This document shows, in pieces, positions 25,700 to 36,813 of a stretch of 64,000 bases of DNA. The position numbers and the translations under genes were made by a program. The DNA is from Prostheceraeus crozeri. Taxonomy: Eukaryota; Platyhelminthes; Polycladida; Euryleptidae. The notes under the pieces were generated by a model, which had not been told where the DNA came from, did no database searches, and worked only from the letters and a program-made list of their open reading frames with translations. The stretch lies in assembly GCA_907163375.1 (NCBI GenBank), contig CAJQUW010012527.1, positions 62,001 to 126,000 on the forward strand, written 5' to 3'. The stretch's first letter is position 1. Each line of letters starts with the position of its first letter.

Positions 25700-27274
25700 T
25701 CATGGTTTTACCGGCTGCTGAATCCGCCTTCCCATGTTCATCCGGCTTCATCGTCTCTCTGTGTTTCCTCTCCGCCGTGCCACTCTTTCATCGATCCGCC
25801 TGCTACATTGCTCTGTCATGACCAGCCTCACCGCCCGCGCTTATCTCCTACATGTGTTTCATCTCAATGCCAACCTGTGCTCTCTACTGCCTTGCCTGCA
25901 CGACCACATCTCGCCATCACTCGAGGAAACTGTATCTCCCAAATCTCTCCATCGGAAGACTCCATTCGGTCACCTGTTTCCACGACAGTGCATGTATCGC
26001 CTCTACCATTGTTTTCTCAGTTCACTATACCAGTGCGCATTACCCGTCGCCACCATGGTGATGGGATTTCCCACTACCACAGATGGAATTCCGCTTGCTC
26101 TCGCCCACCCAATTTTGCTAATAATAGCAATTATTTTTATCCTGTTGAGATTCCGTCAGTCCCATGTGTACACAGGTGTGCCGCTACTCCAACGCCAACT
26201 CGAACTCGCTTTCTTCGACCACTGAGTAATCTAAACCAGCTACCTATGCCACAATGTCATAATTTCCCACCAAATATTCTTCATTGCAATGCAAGATCTT
26301 TGAGGTATAAAACCAATGAATTATCTGCTTGTGCAATCTCCAATGCTACCGACATAATTGGTGTAGCAGAAACCTGGTTCGACAACTGCATTGACGACGA
26401 GTCCATTTCCATCCCTGGCTACAGCGTCATCAGATGTGATAAACCGAACCGGATGGGTGGTGGCTGCTGTCTCTACATTCATAACAACATAAGTTACAAA
26501 GAATTGAGTGAATTCAAGACCAATACCATATCTATTTTAACAATCATGATCCAATATCCATCGAAAGATTTAGTACTTTCGATCGTCTATCATCCACCAA
26601 ATGCTGACGACAGATCGACTCTAGATTATTTCAATAATACACTGACTGATTCACTCCGATCCGTTCCGAACGCAAACGTTGCGATTATTGGTGACTTTAA
26701 TAGAATGAAATACGAAGAGCTTCAGGAAACGCATGGTTTGTCACAAATTATAAACTTCCCTACTAGAGGAAAGGCTTGTATTGACCTCATTTTTTGCAAC
26801 ATAACTTCGATACCATGGATTGTCTCTAAACTGAGCCCCCTGGGACTTGGTGATCACGCTTGTTTTTGTGCGACTGCAATACACGACCGAAAACTCTATC
26901 GGCCACCCGAACCTTGGAAGAAAATCAACAAAAGCTTAGCACTTAATTTACTCACATCGTGTGACTGGAACAACGTACTAAATGAGACGAATGTTGAGAT
27001 GCAGGTTGCCATGATGAATCAAACATTATCAAGTATTCTCGAACAATCAAATGTGATCATGAAATCGAAGCCAAAGCGTCATCCGCCATGGATTGATGAA
27101 ACCATCCTGAAATGGAGGCGCGCGAAAACAAGGTTTTATCGCCAAGGAAAGTTCGAAAAAGTCAAATTCTTCAACTCACTTATTGAAGCACGGATAACTG
27201 AGAGGAAGTCTAATTTTGTGAACTCTAAACTCAACATGGATTTGAATCCAAGGCAATGGTGGAGTCACGTCATT
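25700..27274 (+). pseudogene. Non-LTR retrotransposon (LINE), 5' part with AP endonuclease
   Basis: The open frame 25808-27289 encodes the N-terminal part of a LINE ORF2 (its last codons belong to the inserted transposon). A Ser/Pro/Thr-rich leader of about 150 residues precedes an apurinic-type endonuclease. Its blocks are HCNARSL (about residue 160), GVAETWF (187), AIIGDFN (294), CIDLIFCN and LGLGDHACF (348), all in the family order. The endonuclease nicks target DNA for target-primed reverse transcription. After it comes the linker region (WKKINKSLALNLL, RQWWSHVI). The start codon is uncertain, and I did not find a separate ORF1. The ORF is interrupted after codon ATT at 27272-27274 by the Harbinger-group element and resumes at 30482. 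Confidence 0.88.
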
Positions 27275-27708
27275 GGGCCATATGCATAAAAATGAGATTT
27301 TCTCAAAAAGAAGTTCTCAGATATGAAGCTAAAATATTCTCATACTTAAGATTTTCTCATTTATGTATGCATAAAGTTCTGCTCGGAGTAGAAGAAATTC
27401 TCTTTCAATGCTAAGATATTTGCAGCGGTTGATTGACAGATTTTGTCACCACCTGCAATGAGATCGTGAGCAATATCACATTTAATGCAAAACAAACGAG
27501 AATTTCTTTTTCTCATTCTCCTAGTTTAATACAATCACAAGCGAATTTTTGTTCATGAGCCAATCATGTAGTCAAATACGAATTCCAACTATGCATCACT
27601 TATTTTTGTTGTCGTAGTCCTCATTTGTGATTGACTGTTCGATCGCGCTGTTTCCATGTTGCTAAACGAATATCTTCTTTCGTCGGACGTTTACCATTTA
27701 TACGATCG

Positions 27709-28350
27709 ATGCACTTCAGTGAGATGTTTACTGCAAGCACAGCAGAATTATTGGAGAATGAAAATGAAATTCTCGTCGATATACTGAAGACCTATCCAGT
27801 TTTACTTGAGAAAAGCAACACACCACAACAAAAATCGAAGAAAGGTGAGGCGATTGCTCAAGTGTGTACATCTATGACGCAATTGTTGGGTAGACCTTTT
27901 GATAAGGAAAAAATGATCAAGAAAATTGCAAATTTGAAGATGCGCGTCAAAAATAAAAGTGACAGAAACAAGACTGGTAACAAACCAATCAATTTATTGA
28001 AGTGGGAGAGAAATCTGCTTAATCTTCTTATGCATGACGAAAATCCTACCTTCGCGCGCTTAGAAGGAGCTGTCTCAGCTGGATTTGAATCGTCCATGGA
28101 GAATCTTCCTGAATACTCATGCTCAGCAAAGTCATCGGTACCGGGGAAAAGGAAGGAGAAAGATCTCGCCGGTGAGACTCCAGAAACGAAAAATCTGAAT
28201 AACACCGAGTTGCAGAGATTGATTTTACTTGAACAATTGTCCTACGTCCGCTTAAAGAAGAAATACTTAGGAGAGAAAAGACGTCTTGTTGATGTGAGTA
28301 ATAGTTGCCATGATGAGCAAGTGACTGACTATACCTTAACACAGTTGTAA
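27709..28350 (+). CDS. Myb/SANT-like (MADF-like) DNA-binding protein of the Harbinger element
   Basis: A 213-residue open frame from ATG 27709; ATG at 27724 is an alternative. The frame is also open upstream to 27631, without ATG. The N-terminal 100 residues form a helical block: LLENENEILVDILKTYP, then KKGEAIAQVCTSMTQ, FDKEKMIKKIANLKMRVK, LLKWERNLLNLL. The spacing and tryptophan placement fit Myb/SANT-like domains of Harbinger accessory proteins. In known elements these escort the transposase to the nucleus and bind the transposon ends. A basic linker (GKRKEKD) and a C-terminal leucine-rich helix (LQRLILLEQLSYVRLKKKYL) may mediate partner contact. The frame is intact although the transposase is broken, so it could still be expressed or be the younger survivor. 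No intron is evident. Family call is from pattern, not from a search. Confidence 0.65.
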   Translation: MHFSEMFTASTAELLENENEILVDILKTYPVLLEKSNTPQQKSKKGEAIAQVCTSMTQLLGRPFDKEKMIKKIANLKMRVKNKSDRNKTGNKPINLLKWERNLLNLLMHDENPTFARLEGAVSAGFESSMENLPEYSCSAKSSVPGKRKEKDLAGETPETKNLNNTELQRLILLEQLSYVRLKKKYLGEKRRLVDVSNSCHDEQVTDYTLTQL

Positions 28351-28999
28351 TACTTTCTCTGTAGTGAAAATAGCTTATTTAAGTTTTAATTGAACTATTT
28401 GGAATCACTTGTGTTTTCTTACTCATTTGCAAAGTGGACTGAGTCAGATAGTGGAAAAAGTAAACCAGGTTCTTTATATAAATAAAAATCATGATTTCAA
28501 TCAATCCTGATGTAAACTGATATGTGCCATTGAAGCGAATTATACCTTTCTGGTCAGACATAAGGGACAGTTATTTAATAAAAAAATAAGATTTATAAAA
28601 GTATTATACCAACTGTTAAGGATTTCTGAAGACTTAAGGGCATTATACAACTGATTCACTGAAAACATCTGCAATAGAAATTCTGAAGCCATGGAATTTA
28701 AGTTATTAACTGATAAATTATATATTGATCACTGTTTGAGGTCTGTGGAAAGCCATATGTCCACCACATACAAAATAGAGAGAACCTCCCGTTGCGATGC
28801 TGAAAACGTACATATTATTCCTCATGTCGGAAAGCATGTTTCACTAAAGAATGATGTTACATGTCATTTAACGATTACAGCCGAAAGTCGACACCTAAGC
28901 ATGACACATGAGACATATGAGGACGGGCTGATAAGAGGTCAAAGAATTTTTATGCAACCGTTCACACGATTCAAGAATTTGAATTGATATCTAGAAGTA
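28351..28999. other. Interior of Harbinger element between the two genes
   Basis: AT-rich sequence after the Myb-like stop. A 98-codon frame at 28691-28987 (+) has no motif I recognise. On the - strand near 28975 a short stretch (ILESCERLHKNS) faintly resembles the end of Harbinger transposases, too weakly to annotate. Confidence 0.35.
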
Positions 29000-30165
29000 T
29001 ACTAAATCATCGATCGTGGTTAACTTAAATTACTTATGTGTCTACTAAATCGGTTCAAGTTTTGTCTGACATATCAGATAAAAACTTTTTCCTACATTCT
29101 TCGACATATGAAGTTATTATAAATATACATAAGCGGCCCATGTGTGATACTCAATGATATTCAAGGACATTTTTAGGCCGCGGACACCATGTTTCATGTT
29201 CTATAAACAATAATTACGATATGTGCTTTACCATCAGTCGATCCCTCCGAATGTCCCGACGAATCTCGACTCACTAAGCTCGATGATTCAGCCAATATAT
29301 CAACCGACAGTCTCAGGGTCTATGGCCTCATGGAGATTTACCTTTAACATCTTCGTGATTGTTATTATTGCTGCTATTTCCTTTTTTTCTTCATTGTTCA
29401 GTAAAAAGTATAGTTATGCCAATGCTGTGAAATTACTATTTACTTTTGATTGGATTAAGTTTAGTTTTTAAGTGAGTCTTTTACACTTTTGTTGGGGAAG
29501 TCACAGAAAAGATCCCTGCAGAATACTACATGTATATATCCTTTAAATAAAACATGGGTTACTACTAACCTGTACATTTCTGAATTTTTGAAGATCCGCT
29601 TATCGTGAACAGATCCAGGTCAACTTACTTCGATACTTGTAAACATCCATTTTTCGTTACAAGTGGCTTGTACGTTTAATGTTGGTGTTCCTTTGAGGGT
29701 TGATGTATTCATCTCCAAATGCACCCTTAGGTTTATCGATTCTGATGTGTGTACAATCAAGTGCTCCTATACACGATGGAAACCCACCTCGTCGAACCAA
29801 CTGACTTTTGCCTTTCGTTTCTCAGCAGCATTTACGGGAAATTTTGTCCATTGTTTCGCCATTGGGCTATTTAACGGGACTGTTTCGTTTATTGTTCTCA
29901 AAACTGTACATTGGTGAAAGCCAGTTTGTTCAGCAATATGAGTTTGAAAACCTGGATTGGCAAGATATCTCAGAGTTATCTCCACCTTCTTTTTAGATGA
30001 AGCTGCACAACCCCTTGTTTCTGAGGTTTGGAAGATTATAAGATGCCAACCACTCGATATTTTCTTCGTCAAAGCGATGTAAAGCTTTATAACGGCTACT
30101 TGCTACTTCCCGACATTGATTAAAAATCCTTCTGCTTCTTACATGTCCTACGCTAAAGCTCAACA
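29000..30165 (-). pseudogene. Harbinger DDE transposase, frameshifted and C-terminally incomplete
   Basis: Read on the - strand, successive pieces in different frames match the family order. They are RYKALHRFDEENIEWLASYN (about 30100-30040), LRYLANPGFQTHIAEQTGFH and KQWTKFP (ORF 30072-29767), FPSCIGALDCTHIRIDKP (about 29790-29730; first catalytic Asp), and LNVQATCNEKWMFTSIEVS then PGSVHDKRIFKNS (about 29680-29585; second catalytic Asp). There are at least three frameshifts and one stop. The third acidic residue and the rest of the C-terminus were not found between 29000 and 29560. The enzyme would excise and insert the element; this copy cannot. Confidence 0.8.
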
Positions 30166-30481
30166 AGATTGTAAATGAAACCGACTGAAGATATATTGTG
30201 TGTGCGAAAATATAGACTAAGAATTAGTCATCCATCAGTTTCCATGACACTAATTGATCGGTCTTGAGCGACGAATTTGTTGCTTATGATTTTATGAGAT
30301 TTTCTAGTAAGATAATCTCAAAACTCATTTTTATGCATGCCTTTTTCTCATCTTTGAGACGACTAAGAATTTCTCTATTTGAAAAATTGCTTATGAGTGT
30401 GAGAAATTTTATGCATTAATTGATAAGATTATCTCACAAAATTGTGAGAAAAAGATTTTCTCATTTTTATGCATACGGCCC

Positions 30482-32112
30482 AATATTCTTCTAAATCGGA
30501 AGCCGAAGAGTGATCCAAAAGTGTCGCCATCAAAACAAACACATCTTGACGGCGAATGGGTTAATGATATTGAAGCAGCAGAGAAGCTGTGCGCGTACTT
30601 TGCTTCAATAACAAATGAAACAACTATTAACGAACCCAGCATTGACATTCCACTTGGTAACAGTGTCAAACCTCCTACTACATACGAGGTCCTCAGGAAT
30701 CTGTCAAATATCAATGAGCACAAAAGTTCAGGAATATCAAACATCCCAGCATGGTTACTCAAGAACGGCAGTGGCTTCATAATTCAACCTCTGATGAGTA
30801 TAATTGACAACATATTTTCCAAGCGCCACTTTCCTGACAAATGGAAGTGTGCCAAAGTGCGTCCAATTCCAAAGAAAAAGTCTCCGTCAACATGTGCGGA
30901 TTTTCGCCCTATATCCCTTCTCGAGATTCTATCAAAAATCGTCGAAAAAACTATCTGTGACAGGTACCAACACAGTCTCTCTTTGCCGAACCAACATGCG
31001 TATGTTGAAAACGGTGGTACAACAAATGCGTTAATATCGATTTTTGACAAGTGGACCGAAGCTCTAGACGCTGGCTCACCCTTCGTAAGAGCCATCATGA
31101 TTGACATGACACGTGCATTTGACAGAATGCGACCTGCTCTCCTTCTGCCTAAGCAGCTGCACAACCACATTGACCCTGGTCTCATCGCCTTGACACAAAG
31201 CTATCTCGCAAGTCACAAGCAAATAGTCGTCTTTCAATGCGCGACCTCGCGAGAAGCGGAAGTATCAGGTGGAGTGCCTCAGGGATCAGTCTTGGGCCTT
31301 GGCTGTGGCTCACATACGTGTATATTTCCGACCTAAATCCCAACAGCGATTTTGACATCTATGCGGATGACGTAACAGTGAGCATTTCCTCTTCGAAAAA
31401 CAAGCAAGATCTTCACAACAAAGCTCAGAACTCAATCAAAGCTATCCAACAATGGTGCATAGAAAACAATATGTCCCTGAGTGCAACCAAAACTGTTGAA
31501 CTCATCGTCAGTGCATAAAAGGAGTACCAAGTCGATCACATTTCCGTTGGAGACAGCTACATACGACAGATGGACTGTGTGAAGCTTCTCGGCGTAACTG
31601 TTGATAAACATTTAACTTTCAAGAATCACGTCGAACTCTGTAGAAAAAAGGCCATGCAGAGAATATTCTGGTTACGAACACTAAAACGTTATGGTGGCAG
31701 TAGTCAAGGACTAACTCGCCTGTATCACACGTGCATTCGGAGCATTTTTGAGTACGCATCCCCAGCGTGGTTCCCATTTACGTCGAAGATGCTACAGCAG
31801 GTCATCGAGAGAGTCGAAAAATGTGCTCTAAAAGTCATTCATCCTGCTTTGTCCTACGATGAGGCTCTTGAACTGACCAAAACACCTCAAATTATCACGC
31901 ATTTGAACAAAATGGTCCTCACTCAATTTATGAAAATGAAGAAGACTCATCATCCTCTCCACTATCTTATCCCTGTCAGACAGGAAGACATTAGTCGGCG
32001 AGAAACGAGAGGGTCGAACAGACTGCGAATTCCACGTCATCGTTTGATACGTCGAAGGAAATCCTTTGTGGTGTATGCCACACAACTTTATAATTCAAAC
32101 AGTATTGTGTAG
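30482..32112 (+). pseudogene. LINE 3' part: reverse transcriptase, broken
   Basis: This resumes the LINE ORF in frame (NILLNRKPK). RT blocks follow in order: WKCAKVRPIPKKKSP, DFRPISLLEILSKIVEK, MIDMTRAFDRM (FDxx block, about 31096), SGGVPQGSVLG (31269), and IYADDV with the catalytic Asp pair (31358-31372). The thumb region then gives VKLLGVTVDKHLTF. One single-base frameshift lies at about 31288-31297, after GSVLG, and one in-frame TAA at 31516-31518. The C-terminus (FEYASPAWFP, QLYNSNSIV) ends at 32110-32112. The arrangement fits the Jockey/CR1/L2 group. It is decayed, but with only two coding lesions besides the insertion, so relatively young. Confidence 0.88.
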
Positions 32113-32208
32113 CTTTTTATTTTTTATGTGATCAGTAACTGTCTGTAACTACAAATGATTGAATTCATTTGAGAATAAAAATATCTCTCTCTCTCTCTCT
32201 CTCTCTCT
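32113..32208 (+). repeat. LINE 3' UTR and (TC)n tail
   Basis: A short AT-rich 3' UTR ends in GAATAAAA followed by 12 TC units (32184-32208). Many CR1/L2-group LINEs end in short simple repeats in place of poly-A, so the microsatellite is probably the 3' terminus of the element. No target duplication could be paired with the uncertain 5' end. Confidence 0.6.
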
Positions 32209-34913
32209 AAGTACGAGCAAGGTGTGTCAATATACGTAGGTAGATATAACTAAAACTCTTACACCATTTCTTGAAATATTTTGGGAGTTCTCTGACTGAA
32301 GAATGTGTGTGGAATCCAAATTGTGAGAATCGCACAGCGCATACACATAAAGTCTGCCACCGCGTCATCCAAGTTCCACTTGAAAAATAAGTGAATTCTT
32401 CCAACGGTTGTTTCCACATAAATTATATTTGTTAAGGGTTGCACTTCTAGACTTGACATTGTTATTGCCTCCTGTTGTGATTCTAAGAAAAGTTTATTTG
32501 CATCTTTAGCCATGTAAGAACCGAAATACTTCAGCTTGGAATGTTTACAAACAAGTCTGATTCTCATGGCTAGAAGAAACGCTTTGGTATTTTACATCTT
32601 ATGTGGTTTTGTCTGAGCGCACAGCAGTTCGTGTCTCAAGCGATGCGAAACAAATTCATGCTGCTGGTGTAAACGAATCCATCGAACAGTCAACTTTTCA
32701 ACAAGTGTATGACACGTGCACGGAATTATCTAACACACTTGGCCATTGAATTGAACGAGAAAAATATATGGGTCTCTGTGGGATGCTAAGCAGGATTCGA
32801 TTCTGGTCAAGTCATTAAAAACCTTTGGTAAAAATATCTCATTTGCTTTCAGTGAAATGGCAAGAACCAGCTGTGTAATGCTTCAAAAGTGGAATCTGAT
32901 CTTGAGAAACTAAGACTTTCAGCCATCAGACAGAGTTGTCTATTATTATGTCAACTTTTATTTGGTCATCTGTTTAATGAATGATGTGTACGATCATTCA
33001 ACGAATGTGGTCGTTTTCACGAGGAAACATAAGTAAAGCCTGGATGTATTATTCATTATACTAGCAATATTCATATGTTAGCCTTAAATAAGTCAGAAAT
33101 ATTTGATTTAATATTTTGCTATCGTCAAAGTTCAGTTTAAAATGTCAGGTTATGTGAGAACTGATGTGAATTATTGTTGAATGCAAATATGCGTACATAT
33201 CCTGATCAATTGGCATTAAAATCACTGCATATTTTGGTCTATTTACTGATTAAGGGACATGAGAGTTCACGTTATTGTATGCAGAGAACCTTGTTGATCG
33301 ATCTTTACTACAGTGATCTATCAATGACCTGCATTCTATGTGAAAAAATATGACCTAATTTATAATTGGAGTGTCTTTTTAGACAAACCGTCTCCTCATT
33401 CCTCAATTTCTTCGGAGTTTAAGTCCAAATCTGCTCTTGAAATCTCGATCAAAATTGGTGTAGTAACTAGTGGGCATGAAACACATAAGAAGAAGTAGCG
33501 TAACATATGCGAGCATGTGCCTACTAATGTAAATTATCCTGAAAACTGTTCTATGTTGTAATTTTTGATTGATCAGCAGAAAGAAAAACACAAACTAAGT
33601 CGATTTTTGAGCATAGTCAAAAGCCGTCTAGACATAACATGGTACATGTGCTGCTTTTGTGATTATGATTAAAGGAGTCTGTCAATGAAAATCATCTGAT
33701 TAAAACACGCAAGTATTTAACTTCGCGTTTATTAAAAAATGTCGGTTAACTTCAATCAGAATTAAGACAGACAGTTCAGATGGTACATTTCTTTATCTTC
33801 ATTCAAGTATAAAATACATTATTTGGAATATGTCTCAAGAATCTGAAAACCGCTAATTTATTTCTTGTTGAGAACGTTTTGAGACGCTGAGTAGGCGAGG
33901 TGAAGTCTACACACAATTTGCCACGCGCCTTTATCTTTTTAAGTGATTCTCAAGTGTTCGTTTATGGGCTTTAGTGCGACTGAACTTGGTAACACAAATT
34001 CCTGAAACTGTCAAAAGATCTTTAAAATCCCCGCTCAGTGTACTCAATGTCATGGCTTGATATTTGCAGAGAAGCATGTGTTACCTGAGACCAATTTTTC
34101 CGTTTAGCGCAGTTTTCATCAATAGATTTCAAGCATTTCAACCTTTGTTGGTGTGAAGAATTGATGCGCAAACAAGTGTTGCTACAGAGATATATTGACA
34201 TAGTCTAACAACAAATTGAAAGTATGATCACAATAGACTCAATCAAACTGACATGTGGCTAAATATGTGAACTGAATCGCAGTTGTAAGTCCAGATACCT
34301 TTCGAATCAATAACATAGCATTTCAAACTTGCGGCTGCTTTTTGCTCTAGAGTATGCTCGCAGCGTCTAAATGCATGACATTTGAGTAGTGGATCAATTC
34401 AAATAAACTCTATGGAACCTGTTAGTAGGGACACTTTCTGAGGATGGGACGTATTTTTCTTCGATCTTTCTCGCGCTTGAGGTCAGTGCAGCATGAACTT
34501 ATGCAGACAATACTTATATCCGATTTACAAATGCATTAAAATGATCGAAACAAATGAATGGTGTGTGACAATATAGCAGTTTGAATAGAGTTATCAAAAC
34601 TTAAGTTGCGTTCTTAGGTGAAAAATATGAACAAATCTGAGTACTCGACATTTCACCCTACATCAGGAATCATCAACAGGCCTAGTTCACATTCCTCAAC
34701 ATCAACATAACTGTCTATGTATCATGATCGGAGTACATTTCAGGCACAATTGACATATGAAGTTAATACTTAAGGGAATGAACTTGATATGCTAATTTCG
34801 CATCTCAAATGTAGTGGTTCCCATAAAATGAATGACAACTAGCAGTAGTCAAAGTCAAGGGATGAATCTGCAAGAAAGTGCGGCTTGGTGGTAGAAAGGA
34901 ATATGCTCCGATT
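32209..34913. other. Gap with one dispersed-repeat copy
   Basis: AT-rich. Frames near 32207-32567 on the - strand show no known motif. The stretch 34600-34708 is a copy of the dispersed repeat described separately. Nothing else was recognised. Confidence 0.4.
34600..34708 (-). repeat. Dispersed repeat, copy 1
   Basis: Reverse complement of the sequence at 38279-38388. Shared blocks are AATGTGAACTAGGCCTG, TGATGATTCCTGAT and TGAAATGTC, then a CTGTTC/ATTTTT/ACTGAGG-like tail. The same order in both copies shows a common interspersed repeat of at least 105 bp. Confidence 0.75.
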
Positions 34914-35159
34914 CAGAAGTCATTATTTCCGATTTCTCCATCTGTTTACTTCCACATTCCACGGTACACTAAAATTTACGAGCTTTCGATGGCTCTCAGC
35001 ACACCTAAATCATGTGATGAAAATTAAGAATTTAAAATTTTCTTTCTTAATTTTCATCACATGATTTAGGTGTGCTGAGAGCCATCGAAAGCTCGTGCAT
35101 TTTACTGCACTGTGAAGTGTGGAATTAAACAGATGGAGAAATCCGAAATAATGACTTCT
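34914..35159. repeat. Foldback element, arms about 118 bp
   Basis: The arms 34914-35032 and 35043-35159 are inverted copies sharing TCACATGATTTAGGTGTGCT and GAAATCGGAAATAATGACTTCT-like ends, around a 10-nt AT core. Both sides carry the word ATGCTCCGATT in direct orientation (34902 and about 35200), but only the left copy abuts the hairpin. Non-coding MITE-like element. Confidence 0.8.
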
Positions 35160-35194
35160 CAATCATTGAACCCATCTGGAAAAATATTCAGCAT

Positions 35195-35460
35195 ATTATG
35201 CTCCGATTGCTCGGCCATGTGCAGAGATGAAGGAAATGTTAGGGAGGTAGAGGGACAATGATCGGCAGGTAGACCGAAGAAACCGTGAAGATATCGTGTC
35301 AATATATCTCTCAATCAGCTGAAACTAGATGAATCACCTGTGAAGAACAGGGAATTGTTGAGGAGAGGTATCAGTCCCAGTCGTCCTACCCCGGAAAATG
35401 TAAAATTTCAGTCGTCTACGGGAAGATGCAGACGTTCAACGAAGAAGAAAAGTGAGTAGT
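35195..35460 (+). pseudogene. Possible LINE ORF tail (RT C-terminal block)
   Basis: One frame gives IMLRLLGHVQR, followed after a stop by another frame with AGRPKKP and, after a stop, SLNQLKLDESPVKNRELL. The order GHVQR, GRPKK, then a charged helix is typical for the C-terminus of several non-LTR reverse transcriptases. There are several stops and frame changes and no catalytic region. Confidence is limited because the match rests on short motifs. Confidence 0.4.
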
Positions 35461-35967
35461 TGAAAAAAAACTGATGTGAACTAGCAGAAATCAAATAAAG
35501 TCGGAGCTAGCGTAAGGCGAAGAATGGAATTAACAGAACTCCAAGATTTGAACGAAATCGATGCGACCTAGCAATATTTGTGATAGTTTCAAGAACTCAA
35601 GCTCAGCAATGTAATGATCGGTTAAGTTGGACGAAGTCGATATGATTTAACTAATCTCAAGCAAAATTCATGAATGCCAACAGCCTTCAAATGAAATGAT
35701 TGCGAAGCGATGAGTTGTATATTAGCAATAGACTGATTATTGCTTTATTTATACAAAGAAGAAATCTTACAACGAGATTCTCGAAGAACTATTGCTGACA
35801 TCTCGGTGAAAAGCTTATTATCTTCTTCATTGTTATCCCTTTTCGTCATTCATCCTTTCCACACGTAGTATGAGGCACATGGCCATACCAAAAACAACAA
35901 GTTATGGATGGAGCACCCATCGTAAACAGACAGCTCTCACCAAGGGATGGTAAGTGAATTAATAGTC
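35461..35967. other. Gap without recognisable feature
   Basis: Mixed-composition sequence between two hairpin elements. The - frame 35846-36052 runs into the left arm of the next palindrome and has no known motif. Confidence 0.4.
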
Positions 35968-36719
35968 CGGGAGCTACTGACACTTTCTTCCTAAATTCAC
36001 CCACTAAGGGCTTAATAGCATGGATTTGTAGATCTTGAAACACTAAATACAAAAATCAAATTCTTGAGTGTCACAGCCAGTCTCTTTCGGTTATAGGCAA
36101 GGTTAAAGGATTCCTATTGGAATCCAATGGTAAAATTCAAGGAATATCTATGGATTGTGAAACACTTGGCAATTTTCGTACATTTTCTTTTGCAGAAAAG
36201 AAACTATTTATCAAAATATCATGAAATTCGTAACATGATTGAGTTCAGAACATCAACTTCGATACAAGAGTTGAAGTGAATCACATGATTCAGTATTTGA
36301 TGTCTGAAAGCCTCTACAAAATCAATAAAATCGCCAAATTTAAGTCAAGACATGAAATTTACTCATTTTGTAGAGGCTCTCAGACATCAAATGCTGAATC
36401 ATGTGACTCACTTCAACTTTTGTATCGAAGTTGATGTTCTGAACTCAATAATGTTTCAAATTTGATGGCGTTCTGATAAATACTTTATTTTCTGCAAAAG
36501 AAAATGTACGAAAATGGTCAGTGTTTCACAATCCATAGAGATTTCTTGAATTTTTCCATTGGATTCCTGGTAGGAATCCTTTAACCTTGCCTATAACCGA
36601 AAGAGACTGGCTGTGACACTCAAGAATTTGATTTTTGTATTCAGCGTTTCAAGATCTACAAATCCATGCTATTAAGCCCTTTGTGCGTGAATTTAGGAAG
36701 AAAGTGTCAGTAGCTCCCG
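35968..36719. repeat. Large palindrome, arms about 355 bp
   Basis: The left arm 35968-36322 is complementary to the right arm 36365-36719 nearly throughout. It starts CGGGAGCTACTGACAC and ends GCCTCTACAAAAT, with a 42-nt loop. The arms differ by scattered substitutions and small indels, about one in ten to fifteen bases by eye. Mirror-image short frames (35846-36052 on -, 36635-36859 on +) are a consequence. No transposase is seen. A foldback transposon or an inverted pair of a longer unit fits. Confidence 0.85.
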
Positions 36720-36729
36720 TCCTGCAAAA

Positions 36730-36813
36730 GGAGCGACACGGGCATACTCGGACTCGATCCATGCACCCTCTGCCTCTTCTTGCCGAAACGCGACCCTTAA
36801 CCAACGGGACCAT
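36730..36813 (-). repeat. tRNA-like (SINE) fragment next to the large palindrome
   Basis: On the - strand there is an A-box-like TTGGTTAAGGG and, about 45 nt downstream, a good B box GGATCGAGTCC. Outer stems do not pair as a complete tRNA. It abuts the right end of the large palindrome with a 10-base gap, so it may be part of that repeat or a separate SINE. Confidence 0.5.

Larger units (their letters stand above)
27275..30481. mobile_element. Harbinger-group DNA transposon inserted in the LINE
   Basis: The ends are inverted repeats of about 23 bp: GGGCC, one variable base, then TATGCATAAAAATGAGA. Subterminal TCTCA/GAGA motifs are plentiful on both sides. It carries a Myb/SANT-like gene on + (27709-28350) and a decayed Harbinger DDE transposase on - (about 29000-30165), the convergent two-gene layout of the PIF/Harbinger superfamily. 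The outer flanks read ATT and AAT, which is not a direct 3-bp duplication. Joining the flanks with no duplication restores the LINE reading frame. The length, 3.2 kb, is normal for the group, but the transposase lacks its C-terminal part. Confidence 0.85.

Noticed and set aside
26005-26225. Separate overlapping gene in the alternate frame 25734-26225
   Set aside because: It overlaps the LINE leader in another frame; the C/T-rich composition keeps several frames open and no motif supports it. It could be an ORF1 relic but I cannot show it.
30784-31185. 133-codon - strand frame over the reverse transcriptase
   Set aside because: Antisense shadow of the LINE RT, whose + strand motifs are unmistakable.
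34902-35210. ATGCTCCGATT as target duplication of the 34.9-kb hairpin
   Set aside because: The right copy lies about 40 bases beyond the hairpin end, so it is not a clean flanking duplication.
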